64,000 nt of DNA from Dipteronia dyeriana (Eukaryota; Streptophyta; Magnoliopsida; Sapindales; Sapindaceae): the NCBI GenBank assembly GCA_032871835.1, contig CM065297.1, positions 62,793,253 to 62,857,252 of the forward strand. Reading direction: 5' to 3'. The notes beneath the pieces were generated by a model that worked only from the letters and a program-made list of their open reading frames with translations, searched no databases and was not told the origin of the DNA. Position numbers and translations under genes: made by a program. Below are positions 23,126 to 35,948 of the stretch, piece by piece. Positions within the stretch are counted from its first letter, which is position 1. Every line of letters begins with the position of its first letter.

Positions 23126-24044
23126 TTACGGATGTGAGAACAATTAAGGGGATGATAGGATTCAGATCCAAAATGGTATGACAATGGCTCAATCTTGCTA
23201 CCAAAAAGAAAACAATATTAGAGAAAATATGAGTTTCCATTGAACAAAAAAAAAGGTGCTGAATAAATTAAATAAAAAAAACAAAATAATTGCTTATATA
23301 CTATTTCTTAAAAAAATAAGAAGAAGATTTTTTAAAACAAATATAAGTGACAATGTGTAAGGTACATATATTTTAAAGAACCAGATTTTTTTTTCTTGAA
23401 TTTAAAATAGTTTTATATAAAAAAAAGGTTATGTATTGATCAACGAGGAAGTTTTGTATTTTTTTTTTTTGAAAATTAGATTGACTATAATAATTGGTAG
23501 TTATTGACTTATTGATACAGTTCTTGTGCTATAAATTGGGTGAAAAATATTACAATTTATCGGTAAAGAGATATTACAAAAGGGCTTGGCTAGTATACCT
23601 CACCTAAAAGTGGTAGGTATCATGGCAATTTATTTTGGAGTTGGAACAACCGGTTGCAACCGGTTTCTCCCCAAATGATATTTTTAATTTTTTTATAATA
23701 TTAAATTATATATTATAATATAGAATTGTAAATATTTGTAGAATAATATTAATAAAAAATATGATTACTTTTGTAATTTGAAAATTTTGAAAATAAAATT
23801 AAAATGGTACTAATATACAATAAAATTAAATTTATAATAAATAATAAAATTTAAATTTTGAAAATAAGTAAATAATTGTAATATATTAATAAATTGCAAA
23901 CATTTTGAAAATGTATATATTAATTTAAGTATAAAAAATATGAATACACTTTAGAGTGTAAATATATATAATTGTTTATATTTGATTGAGAAGTAAAAAA
24001 AAACATGTTAAAAAAAAAAAATAAAAAAAAAATCTTGAAACAAC
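23126..24044. other. AT-rich intergenic DNA
   Basis: No gene. A short palindrome ACCGGTTGCAACCGGT lies at about 23650. Confidence 0.5.
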
Positions 24045-25800
24045 TTCAATATTCCAGGGAACTACTTTGACGGTGTAAGAAACATTAGAGTTGTTCTAGA
24101 GAACCAGTTTACGTTAACAAAAGGAACAACTTTTATTTTTTCGAAACCACTATAACGTTATCTATAACGTGAAAGTTGCTCCCTGGAACAACTTCTCGTT
24201 AGGAAGATCTTCAACGTTGTCGGAAACCACTTTCACGTTATAAACAACGTTAGAGTTGTTCCCGGGAACCAGTCAACGTTAACAAAGGTAACAACTTTTT
24301 TTTTTGAAAACCACTATAACGTTATGTATAACGTAAAAGTTGCTCCCAGGAACAACTTCTCTTTGGGAACAACTTCAACATTGTTGGAAACCACTTTCAC
24401 GTTATAACCAACGTTAGAGTTACTCCCGGGAACCAATCAACGTTAACAAAGGAAACAACTTTTTTTTTGGAAACCACTCTAACGTTATCTATAACGTGAA
24501 AGTTGCTTCCGGGAACAACTTCAACGTTGTTGGAAACCACTTTAACGTTATAACCAACGCTACAGTTGCTCCCGGGAACCAGTCAACGTTAATAAAGGTA
24601 ACAACTTTTTTTTTTTGAAACCACTCTAACGTTATGTGTAACGTGAAAGTTACTCACGGGAACAACTTCTCATTGGGAACAACTTCAATATTGTTGGAAA
24701 CCACTTTCACGTTATAACCAACATTACAGTTGCTCCTGGGAACCAGTCAACGTTAACAAAGGGAACAACTTTTTTTTTAAACCACTCTAACGTTATCTAT
24801 AACGTGAAAGTTGCTACCGTGAACAACTTCTCGTTGGGAACTACTTCTCGTTGGGAACTACTTCAACGTTGTTGGAAACAACTTTCACGTTATAACTAAC
24901 GTTAGAGTTGATCCCGGGAACCAGTCAACGTTAACAAAGGGAACAACTTTTTTTTTTGGAAACCACTCTAACGTTATGTATAACTTGAAAGTTGCTCCCG
25001 GGAACAACTTTTCGTTGGGAATAACTTCAACGTTGTTGGAAACCACTTTCACGTTATAACAAACGTTAGAGTTGCTCTCGGGAACTAGTCAACGTTAACA
25101 AAGGAAACAACTTTTATTTTTTGGAAGCCACTCTAACGTTATATATAACGTGAAGGTTGCTCCCGTGAATAACTTCTCGTTGGAAATAACTTCTCGTTGG
25201 AAATAACTTCAACGTTGTTGGAAACTACTTTCATGTTATAACCAACGTTAGAGTTGCTCTTGGGAATCAGTCAACGTTAACAAAAGGAATAACTTTTTTT
25301 TTTAGAAACCACTCTAACGTTATGTATAACGTGAAAGTTGCTTCTGGGAATAACTTCTTGTTGGGAACAACTTCAACGTTGTTGAAAATCACTTTCACGT
25401 TATAACCAACGTTGGAGTTGCCCCCGGGAACCAGTCAACTTTAACAAAGGGAACATTTTTTTTTTTTTGGAAACCATTCTAACGTTATCTATAACGTGAA
25501 AGTTGCTCTCGGAAACAACTTCTCGTTGGGAACTACTTCAACGTTGTTGGAAACCAGTTTTACGTTATAACTAACATTAGAGTTGCTCCCGAAAACCAGT
25601 CAACGTTAACAAAGGGAACAACTTTTTTTTTTGGAAACCACTCTAACGTTATGTATAACGTGAAAGTTGCTATCGGGAACAACTTCTCGTTGGGAACAAC
25701 TTCAATGTTGTTGGAAACCACTTTCACGTTATAACCAACGTTAGAGTTGCTCCCGAGAACCAATCAACGTTAACAAGGGGAACAAGTTTTTTTTTTAAAC
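24045..25800 (+). repeat. AACGTT satellite, about 165-bp unit, about 11 copies
   Basis: The landmark CCAGTCAACGTTAAC recurs at spacings of roughly 146-178 bp from 24109 to 25770. Each unit contains a T-run, GGAAACCACTCTAACGTTAT, then ATAACGTGAAAGTTG, CTCCCGGGAACAACTTC, AACGTTGTTGGAAACCACTT, TCACGTTATAACCAACGTTA and GAGTTG. The core around CTCTAACGTTAT..ATAACGTGAAAG recurs within the same unit as its reverse complement, so each unit can fold on itself. The array ends abruptly at about 25800. Confidence 0.9.
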
Positions 25801-26698
25801 CACTTTCAATTTTATTTTAATTTTCTAATTAATTTTTTCAATATATTTGACGGTTTTTTTTTTTTACAATCCAATTATATGCTTCCACACCCTCTTTTTA
25901 AATACACTTTATTCTAAATTTCTAACCATTTAAAATTTAAAACATTATAGTTTTTAATTGTAAAGTAATTTTTTTTCTATATGTTGCATTAGTTGAAATC
26001 CTTTAATTTTAAAAACTACCAAATAGTATTAATAATCTTGTTAATTAGATATAGGGTTTGGGTTTATGAACTTAAATATTTGACCCTAACATGTACTTCT
26101 AATAATATATTTAATCTGCTCATCTCCCACTTTGTTCAGGTACAAATTTTCCATTATATGAACGTATACTATTAATCTTTTTAATTAATGAAATAATAAC
26201 ATTGACGTTAAGTTGTTTTAATTCATTTTTCATTGGATGCGATTACGAAATTGATGTACATACGATTTTTTTGGAATGTTATTATCCACGGCTTTAGAAA
26301 TGGGCTGAAAATTTGAAGGAGTGTCATTATTTTTACAACTTATAAATATATTCCCAGAATATATTCAATACTTATAAAAACCCAAATTTATTATACTCGA
26401 TTACTCATTATCCACAAGAGTTTGAGTATCGATTTTCTCTCGATTTGTAAATTAAATATTTGGTATTAAGAGTTTTCACATAAAAATCCATATATTTTTT
26501 ACAATAATGATGGCGGAGTGTTCTCGATAGAGAGATGAATATAATTATGGTGTTCTTGGAATAGGAGATCTTGATTTTTTGATATATCATCCCGGTTCGT
26601 AAGTTTCTTTTTCCATTAAATTTATTTTATTTATAAGTTGTTAAAACTTAGAACCCAATTTTTTGTTGTAACATAAAATTAGAGTGTTTTCCGTATCT
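25801..26698. other. AT-rich intergenic DNA
   Basis: No gene or repeat structure is recognised. Confidence 0.5.
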
Positions 26699-27235
26699 CA
26701 CAACAAGAAAAAATGTCATTTCTGAATAGTAGATATGGCCGGAAAATGTCAGAAAAAAAGTGTATTTCTAACAGGAAAAATCATCGGTCTCCAAAGTAAA
26801 TGATATCATAAGAAATAATCTTTATTTTACGAGCCGTCAGAAATACAACATATTCAAAGGATGAGTGGTTGGAAATAAAAGAAATATGCTATTGGTAAAC
26901 GGTTTTGGAAACCAAGTTAGGGAATAATTTACCAAGGAAGCTGAGCCAATGGTCGATAATAATATATTTATGGTAAATGTGGCAGTCACAATTAATGTAT
27001 TTGTGAGGAGAAACTGTCGTCCGATGAGTGCCAAAGTTAGAAATAATATATTTCCAAGGATCAAAGCAGTTGGAAATAATGTATTTCCAATGACGACACC
27101 AACTGAAAATATAGTATTTACAAGCAACGCCATGGTAAAAAATAACATATTTCCAACGAGCTTCTCGGTCAAAAATAATATAGATTTGTTTCTCTTAGCC
27201 ATGGAAATAAAATACTGCACAATATTTTAATTGAT
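26699..27235. mobile_element. CACTA-like terminus with subterminal repeats
   Basis: CACAACAAGAAAAAATGTCA resembles the CACTACAAGAAAA terminus of plant CACTA transposons. The next 500 bp are full of short inverted motifs of the type GGAAATAATGTATTTCC and GGAAATAATATATTTCC, as in CACTA subterminal regions. The opposite terminus was not found; related CCGTCGG and CCGATGG motifs at 29200-29240 may be its subterminal part. Confidence 0.45.
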
Positions 27236-29110
27236 TCAACATCAACGTTACAATATAACAAAATATAAACTTTCGTACAAAAAATAGGAATCTTCTTTCA
27301 AAATGAAAAAATCTTCTTTTATCGAGTTGCTTGGGAGCCTTATTTCACCATTATTTTCTTTATTGCATAGATTCTGCAAAACAAAATAAAGAAAAATAAT
27401 TAACTTCACAAAATAACTAATGAATAAATTCATGATCTTCTTATAATCAAGGAATAATAACCTATAAGTTCTCATCATGGTACCAACCACAAATGGAATT
27501 ATTCATCTGTACAAAGAAACATAAATATACTACAAATTCTATTTGCCCTGTTGTAGCAACCTGAAGATTCACACAAAACCCATTCCACTGATTCGAATTC
27601 CATTCCATATATATGTGGTGTGACTCCACTTACTACTTCATGGACATCATTTGGCAATTGAACTTGGAACATGGAAACTACTTACAGGAAACAAGAAGCA
27701 TGAGTCTAAATAGAGAGAGTTGAAAGAAATAAACATAATGGTAAAGAGCTTCAGTTGTTATAAGTTGTCACGCCCAATGGTAGACCAAGGGCATAGAATT
27801 TAAAAGACATATATTAGCATGACAGATAAAAATCCATCCCAACAGAGAGCATTAATAGTAAAACATTGCAAAACATTACAACTATTCCAGACACAAGACA
27901 GTTCCTTATGATTACAATTTACAAGCAATGTTGTTGACAAAAAGATATATACCACGATGGCAAAGAACTTCCCCAAAATTTTAAATCACACTCATCTCCA
28001 AAATGAGGCTCTTAGAAGCAAATGTAGAATATAAACACCCACCGAGAATATACCCCAAAATAAAAATCACCCAGAACATAATTATGATAGACATAGCAAT
28101 CTTACTTTGTTATTGCTTGAACTAAGAAAAAAGGCCGGAAAAAATCATTTATTGGAATTTCCCTTTAGTTTCATAGCAAACAAACATAGAAGAGACTTAC
28201 TTAGAATTTTGGTAGAGGATCTTCCAAAAGAAAGAGTAGCACCCTGGTTACCACTATAGATGGCCATAGAAACCAGAAATTGAGCTTTCACCATACTCCA
28301 CAAGGCAACTTATTGAAGTAACTTTAATACTGTCAAAATATGAAAATTAACTGAAATTTAGACAAATAATCTTACCAACAGCGATGCTGATGCTGACAAA
28401 CTAACCGGAATAACAAAAATATATGTTGAAATGACAGAAGTAAAAAAAAAACAACAGAAAATAAATCAAAATTGAAGATAAATATTAAATTAGGGCTTTG
28501 ACAAAATTGTAAAGCATGAGCGATTTCCTTACCCTAACAATTCTTCAATGCGGCCACTTGTCAGTTCGTACCGCATCCTCTACCGCCGAATCGACAGCGG
28601 GACCTAATTCTAAACAAAAAGGAAATTGAATGAATTGTTTTAAAACATCCAAAACGAAAAAAAAAAAAAAATCCTGGACACCCAATATTTTTCAACTAAT
28701 TCAAATAGACTTCAAAAATAAAAACTCAGAAAAATTCAAAGAATAAAACTAAACATGTAAAAATTTCCCACAGTTACTTAAATTTATGGACTTTATAAGG
28801 AAATCAACAAAAAAAAAACTTCAATTACTCACCAGAAACCGTATACCTTTAAAATTATATACCTAAATCTAAAAAAAAATTACAATTCAAAATACAAAAC
28901 TAAAATTCGACTACCAACCTGTCAATCGTGGGCCACGCAAGATTCGTAATTATTGCAACATTTGAAGTTGAATTTATACAAAATAGCAAGAACCCTAACA
29001 AAATTTGTGTTGACAGAGAGATTGAAAGAGCCAGAAGCGAGAATGAAAGAGAGAGTAGAGTGTCGAAGACTGGAAGGCAATTGGGAATTGGGTCGTGAGA
29101 TAGAGTAGAG
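27236..29110 (-). ncRNA. Possible spliced minus-strand transcript, no clear product
   Basis: Read on the minus strand, the sequence from about 29110 starts with a CT-rich leader (CAATCTCTCTACTCTATCTC). Candidate exons bounded by plant-like sites follow: an acceptor before GTCCCGCTGTCGATTCG (about 28603), a donor GTAAGG near 28531, a very small exon CATCAGCATCGCTGTTG with donor GTAAGATT (about 28376), and an exon holding ATG at 28294 with about 30 codons before a donor GTAAGT (about 28203). The encoded peptide (starting MVKAQFLVSMAIYSG) is not a family I recognise. It may be a non-coding transcript, or the gutted interior of the CACTA-like element. Splicing is inferred only. Confidence 0.25.
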
Positions 29111-29289
29111 AGATTGAGATCATTTAAGTATTTTTTTTTAGTATATCAACCGGTTATATGGTTGCAGGTTTTAATAGTACTTTAATATCAGTTTTTTCAC
29201 CCGTCGGTTTAACCTCCAACTTCATCCGATGGTTATAACTAATTGATGGATGGTAGGGTATGATACCTATGGATTCTACTTCTAATCGT

Positions 29290-30446
29290 AGCCGGTCCCA
29301 TTATAAAAATACGAGTTCCCATATTTTTACTTATAAAACCAATCAGTACATTCATTTTTTTAAGTATAACATATCTAAAATTTAAAAATAAATTATTATT
29401 ATAAACATCCATCATAATACCATTAATATTCTTATTGAAATAAATATATTCATTTTAATATATTTTATTTATAAATTAACCTTTATAAATTATTAACACA
29501 CCAAATTTATATTAAAAAAAACCATATTATTTTTGAAATCAAATCTTCTTCTAATGATGATCCAATTTACTGTTGGAAATGTCTCGAATGTAGAGATTTA
29601 TGACAGTGAAAGAAAACTCATTGATATCCACGACCATCTTTAAAAGGAAAAAAAAATTACTCTATCACTTTTTGTTTATCAATAGAGTTTATAATTAGAC
29701 ATAAAAGACAAATAAAAAAGAGGTAAACAAATATCTATGTATGTATGATTAAAGTCCTTTGAAAATTCTTGTTCCATTATTTATATGATAAATTGATAAT
29801 CATGTGATAATGAAACAGTTTGATACTTAAATTAAAATTAGAGTTTAATTAGGATTTATCATAAAAATTATGGTTTATCATAAGTTAGAGTTTATCATAT
29901 ATATTTTTTAGAGTAATGCTACTTTGTCTAAATTTGGTGTCTAAAAGATGTGGCAACACTCTAGTCTATTCATGTAAATTGATTAGATTTGCATGATTCA
30001 ATTAAATTTTTAATGATATTGAAAAAAAAAATGTTTTAGGGTTTTGAAACACAATAAGATAAAAAACAACAACAATGGATTATTGCAAAATTGTTCCGTA
30101 ACGTATTTAGAATTTCTTTGTACTTGTTAATAATTTTAATTAGGATAAAATTATTATATAATAAAAAAATAGAATGTAGTGTAAAAAGAAATTTTATTTT
30201 ATTTTTAATTAATATGAAACATCATACAATATTTTGCAGTTGTCACGGTGATTTTGACCGATAAATATATTCTGTTTAAGCAATACCAATCTACGAATTA
30301 TAATCATTTTTTTGAGTGCGTGTAAAATTGATGCAAAATATATTCAGCAGGTGATATCTTGAAACCCTAGCGGTGAAAGTTTTGTACATTGATTTAAATT
30401 CAGGATGCTGAGAGCCTGAGATTTCACTAATCACTGTGGTCTATGG
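29290..30446. other. AT-rich intergenic DNA
   Basis: No gene or repeat structure is recognised. Confidence 0.5.
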
Positions 30447-30524
30447 GATCGTTTGGCATGTAAAATTGGATTGAATAGGATTGAACTATCGTTATGGGAT
30501 TGAATTGGATAAAATTAGACTATG

Positions 30525-30707
30525 TTATAATATATATATATTCAAATCAGTACGCACCGATATAAATTCGTCATTACGTTGGATGTGGACCATTAGATTT
30601 ACATACTATGACTCCAAGTGTATGCACTTGTCAAATTTTTTTCATAATCAATGGTCCACATATAACGCACTGATATAACTTATATCATTACATTCCGACT
30701 GGGAAAC

Positions 30708-30720
<13 letters not shown>
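30525..30720. mobile_element. MITE copy A of the (TA)n-associated family
   Basis: Left CAGTACGCACCGATATAAAT, GGATGTGGACCATTAGATTT; right AATGGTCCACATATAACGCA, CTGATATAACTTATATCA. The arms are inverted with a roughly 60-bp centre, and (TA)n runs flank it. Confidence 0.65.
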
Positions 30721-30754
<34 letters not shown>

Positions 30755-30755
<1 letters not shown>

Positions 30756-31020
30756 TTTCAAGTCAGTGCACACTGATATAAATTCGTAAATATATAGAAA
30801 ATTTCAAATCAATACACACTAATATAAATTCGTCAGTGCGCACTGATATAAATTCGTCAATGCACACTGATATAAATTTATCGCTGCGTTGGATGTGGAC
30901 CAGTAGATTTAAATATTTTGACTTAAAGTGTATGCATTTATCAAAACTTCTCCATAATCAGTGGTCAACATACAACGCACTGATATAACTTATATCAGTG
31001 CGCACTTACTAGAAAACCAA
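30755..31020. mobile_element. MITE copy B, left arm tandemly repeated
   Basis: Same family as copy A. Its left arm contains four copies of GCGCACTGATATAAATTCGT or close variants. Right arm ACGCACTGATATAACTTATA, then TCAGTGCGCACTTACTAG. Confidence 0.65.
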
Positions 31021-31895
31021 TATATATATAAATGGATTAGAATAGTACCGTGATGTGTTTGGTGCATTACGGACTAAACTAAAATAATATTGTTTATTGT
31101 TTGGTATAATATGAGGTTTGATAAACGATAAATGAAAATAATTGTCTTTTGTGAGAGATCAATATAAAATTATATAAAATTAAATTTTTAATAAATAAAA
31201 TCTTTTTAAATCATTTCATAGAATGGAACAATAAAAGTATTTTAAACATTTAAAATTAAATTTGGTTAAAAAAATTATTAATTTTTTTTTGAATAAAATA
31301 GGTTTTTTTTTTTCAAAAAAATCAATAAATTATTCTTAAGAAATAAATAAAATTATTTAAAATTAATTTGAAAAAAATAAATGTTATTTTTTTAATTGAT
31401 ATTAAAAAATATTTTTAAAAAATGTTAGAATAAAATATATTGAAAAAGATTAAAATATATTAAATTAATTTTTAAAATAGATTAAATAGATTTAATATTT
31501 TATTTATAAATAATTTAAGGATTATACTAAACTAATTTAAATTTATGATTTAAAATTTTGACTTCAATATTCCACCCATGTGTTTAATCTAAGAGTTGTA
31601 AATCAATTCAAATCTCAACCATTTGATTAAAAATTGGTTGAGATGTTGAAGTCAAAATTTTAAGTAGCAAATTTAAATTGATTTAACTTGATCTTAATTT
31701 AATAAAAATAAGAAAAAACAAATGTATACAAAAACCGGGACAAAATATTGTTTCTCAACCTTTGTAGCACCGGACTTGAGAGTCTTGCTGCAACAAGAGT
31801 ACAAGACTATTTGCTTATACATGATTGGATAATCTCGTGGGATTGGACTGAGATTAATCCAATTCTAGTCCAATATCATGTAACAAATATGCTTT

Positions 31896-32537
31896 ATGGC
31901 CATGTTTGGCACGTATGATTGGGTTAAGATTGAATTATTTTAGTCCTTATCTTATGTTTGTTGATGTTTTAGAACATGAGATTATTAGTCCCAAAAGAAA
32001 AATAGTCTCATGTTTATGAGATTAAATAAACTCACATCCAATCCCATATTTACTTATTCAATGACTATTTTATATATGGTCCCCACCCATTTATTTGATT
32101 TCTCATTTACTTTTATATTTATTTATTCCATGTTTTATCTTATTTTCTAATTTTCTATGGTTATTTAGTCATTTTAGATAAAAAGTTTTTACCTTATAAC
32201 CTATTGTTGATATCTTTAAGATTATTATAGTTAACAATAATATATATATATATATATTAAAAATACTTTTGGATACCGTTACTTTAATATTATATAAATT
32301 AAAACATTATTCTTTAAATACATATTTTTATATTTTTTATCAAATTAAAAATATTATTATATTTAGTCAAATCCTATTTTTCATCAAACAAAACGTAGTA
32401 TTAATTTAGTCCAGTTCCATATTTTTCCAAACATAATATAGAATTAATTTAGTCCAATCAAATCAAGTTCAATTCCATCTAATCTCAGTTCCATCTCAAT
32501 CCAATCCAATCCAATCCTACGCACCACACGGGACCTA
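31896..32537. mobile_element. MITE with GGATTGG-rich termini
   Basis: Left end ATGTTTGGCACGTATGATTG. The right end, read inward, is GTCCCGTGTGGTGCGTAGGA followed by TTGGATTGGATTGG. It is related to the element immediately to its left. No coding sequence. Confidence 0.55.
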
Positions 32538-33290
32538 TAAATATGAAACAATGAATAGATTCGTTTGTAATGGTCATGCATCATAATCAATCGAAGAGGT
32601 GTTTTCAACGAAAGGCAGGGAAAAAGGAATTCTGGTTCTGTCGTGAATTGATAAGAGTTTTACCTTAATTAATTTTAATATAATGATAATTAAGCATATA
32701 TAAAAGGTATTACATGGTTATCTGCTTCCTCAAACTATATTTATTTCTTAACTTAGGGCAGTTTGGTAACGTTTTCATTTGTTGGTTTTTGTATTTTTGT
32801 TTTCATATGTTTTCGAAAAATTGATTTTTAGAGCCCGTCCTGTAAGTGTTTTTCGGTTGCTGTTTTTCGAAAATAAAAATAAAAATAAAAATGAAAACAA
32901 TATTTTGTTTCAGTTTTGAATTCTGAAAACGAGTCTGGTAGCATATGCTGAAAGCTGTATTTTAAAAATGAAAACGGAAAAAGCGCGTTTGATAGGTTAA
33001 CCGAAAACTATCAAAAATTGAAATATCAATTTTGATATTTTATTTAATATTATTACAATTATAAACAAATTGATTAAATAATTAAACAATATAACTTTTA
33101 TGTTATAATTTTTAAATTGAACAAAAGTAACACATAAAAAATTAATTCAAAAAAATATATCAAAAAATGAATTAATCAAAACTAAACTCTTAAATTATAA
33201 ATAAACAATCATAATATATATACAAATATCTAATATTATAATATATTATAATAAAATATATTATATTATAATATAATATATTATAATATA

Positions 33291-34607
33291 GGGCTCAAAA
33301 AATAAATAGCACTTTTTTGAGGTAGCATTTCAACACTGTCACTGCATTAATAACTTATGTTTAAAAGACACATATTATGGTGAACGGATAAAAATACCCT
33401 CAATAGTTGTTCCACATCAGATTTCTTTTCATTCATTTTACAGTGATAGTTTTGAAGTAGAGAGAGAAAATTTCGTTGAAACTCAGACAATCACTCGAAC
33501 AGCGACGGAGTGGCGCTACGCAGACCCTTACCCGAGCTTGACAAAAAGCTCGGACACTTGGCAAAAAAACTCGAACCCTTACCAAAAAAGCTCGGGTAAG
33601 GGTTCGAGCTTTTTTGCCAAGTGCCCGAATTTTTTTTACTAGGTTTGAGCTTTTTTACCAAGTACTCGAGTTTTTTTTTTTAACTTGACAAAAAGGCTCG
33701 AATCAAGTAAAAAAAAACTAGGGCACTTGACAAAAAAGCTCGAACTCATTAAAAAAAGCTTGGGCACTTGGTAAAAAAGCTCGAACCCTTTAAAAAAAAA
33801 AGCCCGAACTTTTTTTGCCAAGTGCCCGAACTTTTTTTTACTGGGTTCGAGCTTTTTTACCAAGTGCCCGAGCTTTTTTTTAACTTAGAACTAAGTTAAA
33901 AAAAAAAACTCGGGCACTTGGCAAAAAAACTTGAACCCTTCAGAAAAAAGCTCGGGCACTTGGTAAAAATGCTCGAACCCATTAAAAAAAAAGTTCGAGT
34001 TTTTTTGGTAAGGGTTCGAGCTTTTTTGTCAAGTGCTCAAGCTTTTTTTTATTGGGTTCGAGCTTTTTTACCAGGGGTTAGAAATTTTTTGAACCATATC
34101 AAAAAAGCTCGGAGACAAATAAAAAAAACTCGGAAGAGTATAAAAAATCTCAGAATCATATCAAAATAGCTCGGACACTAATAAAAAAAGCTCGAAGTAT
34201 TTTAAAAAAGTCTCGAACAGAATCTGGAGACTAAATGTTCATACATGTTCATACAAAGATTGAGAGAACAAATTATAACGAATTGATACATTGTTAAACC
34301 ACACAGAAATATTTGACAATATATAAAAGAAGATCACAAACATATGTTATTTTTTTAACAGAATCTGGAGAGAGACAAGTTTTTTGGAGAGAGAAGAGTT
34401 GTAGATCGATTTTCAGACAACTATTTTGGAGAGAGAGAGGAGTTATCGTTTTCAAAGTGTAGATAGAGGTACAATGAGAATAAAAATAGATTATTTAAGG
34501 GCAATTTGGGTAGTTCACCATAATAGGTGCCTTTTAAACTTAAGTTATTAAAACGATGACATCATTACAACACACACCAAAAAAGGTGACATATCTCACA
34601 ATTTCCA
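33291..34607 (-). mobile_element. Deletion derivative of the MULE at 54715
   Basis: The right end, read inward, is GGAAATTGTGAGATATGTCA with CACC-type continuation and TTAAGTTTAAAAGGCACCTA; this matches the transposase-side terminus at 54715-54835. The next 250 bp match that element's leader exon and intron start (TATTTCTGTGTG, ACAATGTAT, GAACATTTA). The left end (GGGCTCAAAAAATAAATAGC) matches the ULP-side terminus type and is followed by ATGGTGAACGGATAAAAATA. All coding sequence is gone. The middle (33535-34210) is only the GCTCGA minisatellite. Both flanks contain TATAATATA, a possible 9-bp target duplication, but they are AT repeats. Confidence 0.75.
33535..34210. repeat. GCTCGA minisatellite in alternating orientation
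   Basis: Blocks of AAAAAAGCTCGAACCCTT alternate with blocks of the reverse complement (GGTTCGAGCTTTTTTGCC) about every 80-110 bp, in roughly seven blocks. The array can fold into several long hairpins. Open frames through it (Lys/Phe-rich) reflect the repeat. Confidence 0.85.
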
Positions 34608-34608
34608 C

Positions 34609-34649
<41 letters not shown>

Positions 34650-34980
34650 ATGAATGCTTTTAGTTCTAGTTGGAAATAAATTATTCTGGAATATATAAAT
34701 AAGAGAAGCACTTTGGTCATTTAAAAATATTGTCTCGTCTTGTCCTAACCATATTAAACGCATAACGGTACAATTAATAGTTTTTTTAAAAAAATTATAT
34801 AAAAAAAGTGAAAAACAAAATAAAAAACGAAAACGAAAACAAAAAACATGTGTTTTGTATTTTTCAAATCTTTCACTTTTAATACTAATTTTGAAAAACG
34901 GTTAACGAACGCGTTTTCGAAATCGTTTTTAAAATATAAAAACGAAAACGGACTGAAAAACAGCCGTAAGAAGGGACCTT

Positions 34981-35356
34981 AGATTTTTAGATTTTTTAGA
35001 TTTGAAAACACATACGGTAGCAATGATTGAAAACGATATTCAGAGAATCAAAACATAACAAACGTGTCCGGTAAAAATGATATTAAAATAATTGAACATT
35101 AAAACTAAAAAAATTAAAATTAAATTATAAATAAATTTAATTTAATTTAAAAAAAACCCTACTTCAACCATCAGACCACTCCTCCCACAGCCCACATCTC
35201 ATCATCGTCTTCAACAAATCTCATCATCGTCTTCAACAAACCTAGCCACCACCACCACCATAACCCATCGAAATCACCAGCCACCACCCTATGATGTGCC
35301 GATCTTCTCCAGTCGACGAGATCGAACCCAACCAAGCCAGCTACTCCCTTCGCCGA

Positions 35357-35387
<31 letters not shown>

Positions 35388-35895
35388 ATCTATCTCTGTT
35401 TCATCCGGTGGCAGACGGAGATGGTCTTCGAGATCTGGGTTTGGTGTCGATGTGGGTTTGTTTGTTGAATGATGTTTGAAGATGATGGTTTTGATTTGGG
35501 TCTTGGTGATGGTGCGGGCGGTGAAGGTGCTGGGTTCGACGGCGGTAGGGGATGGTGCCGGCGGCTGGGTTCTTCATGAAGATCCATGAAGATTCAAGAG
35601 ATGGATTTGGTTCGAGTAATTTTCATTGTTAATGTTTTTTTTCAACTCTCAGACCAATAATGAGAACAAGAATACTGAGAACGATAAATTGTTGTTCTCA
35701 GTATTCTCACTTTTTTGTTCATTGAAATGAAAATTGTTCTCAGACTTTTCTAATTTTGTTTTCTTGAAAATGCTCTACCGAACAAGTTTTCACTGATTTT
35801 ACAACTCAAAAAACGAAAAACGCTTTTCGAAAAGATATTACATGTTCAAGATTTTTTTTTTCTTACGAGATAAGTGTATGACCCAAACTCAATCG

Positions 35896-35948
<53 letters not shown>

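Larger units (their letters stand above)
30447..31892. mobile_element. MITE (ATTGGATTG type) hosting two younger MITEs
   Basis: Left ATCGTTTGGCATGTAAAATT then GGATTGAATAGG. The right end, read inward, is ATATTTGTTACATGATATTG then GACTAGAATTGG. It carries the two inserts at 30525-31020. Confidence 0.45.
32830..34980. mobile_element. MITE interrupted by the MULE derivative
   Basis: Left GAGCCCGTCCTGTAAGTG, TTTTTCGGTTGCTGTTTTTC. The right end, read inward, is AAGGTCCCTTCTTACGGCTG then TTTTTCAG. Both arms are full of AAAAACGAAAACG. The interior is split by the element at 33291-34607. Confidence 0.5.

Noticed and set aside
26837..27230. Two overlapping antiparallel frames of about 90-130 codons
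   Set aside because: They read through the CACTA-like subterminal repeats and show the repeat periodicity rather than a protein family.
35171..35479. Small Arg/Glu- or Ser/Leu-repeat frames
   Set aside because: Created by the (CT)n microsatellite. No conserved motif nearby.
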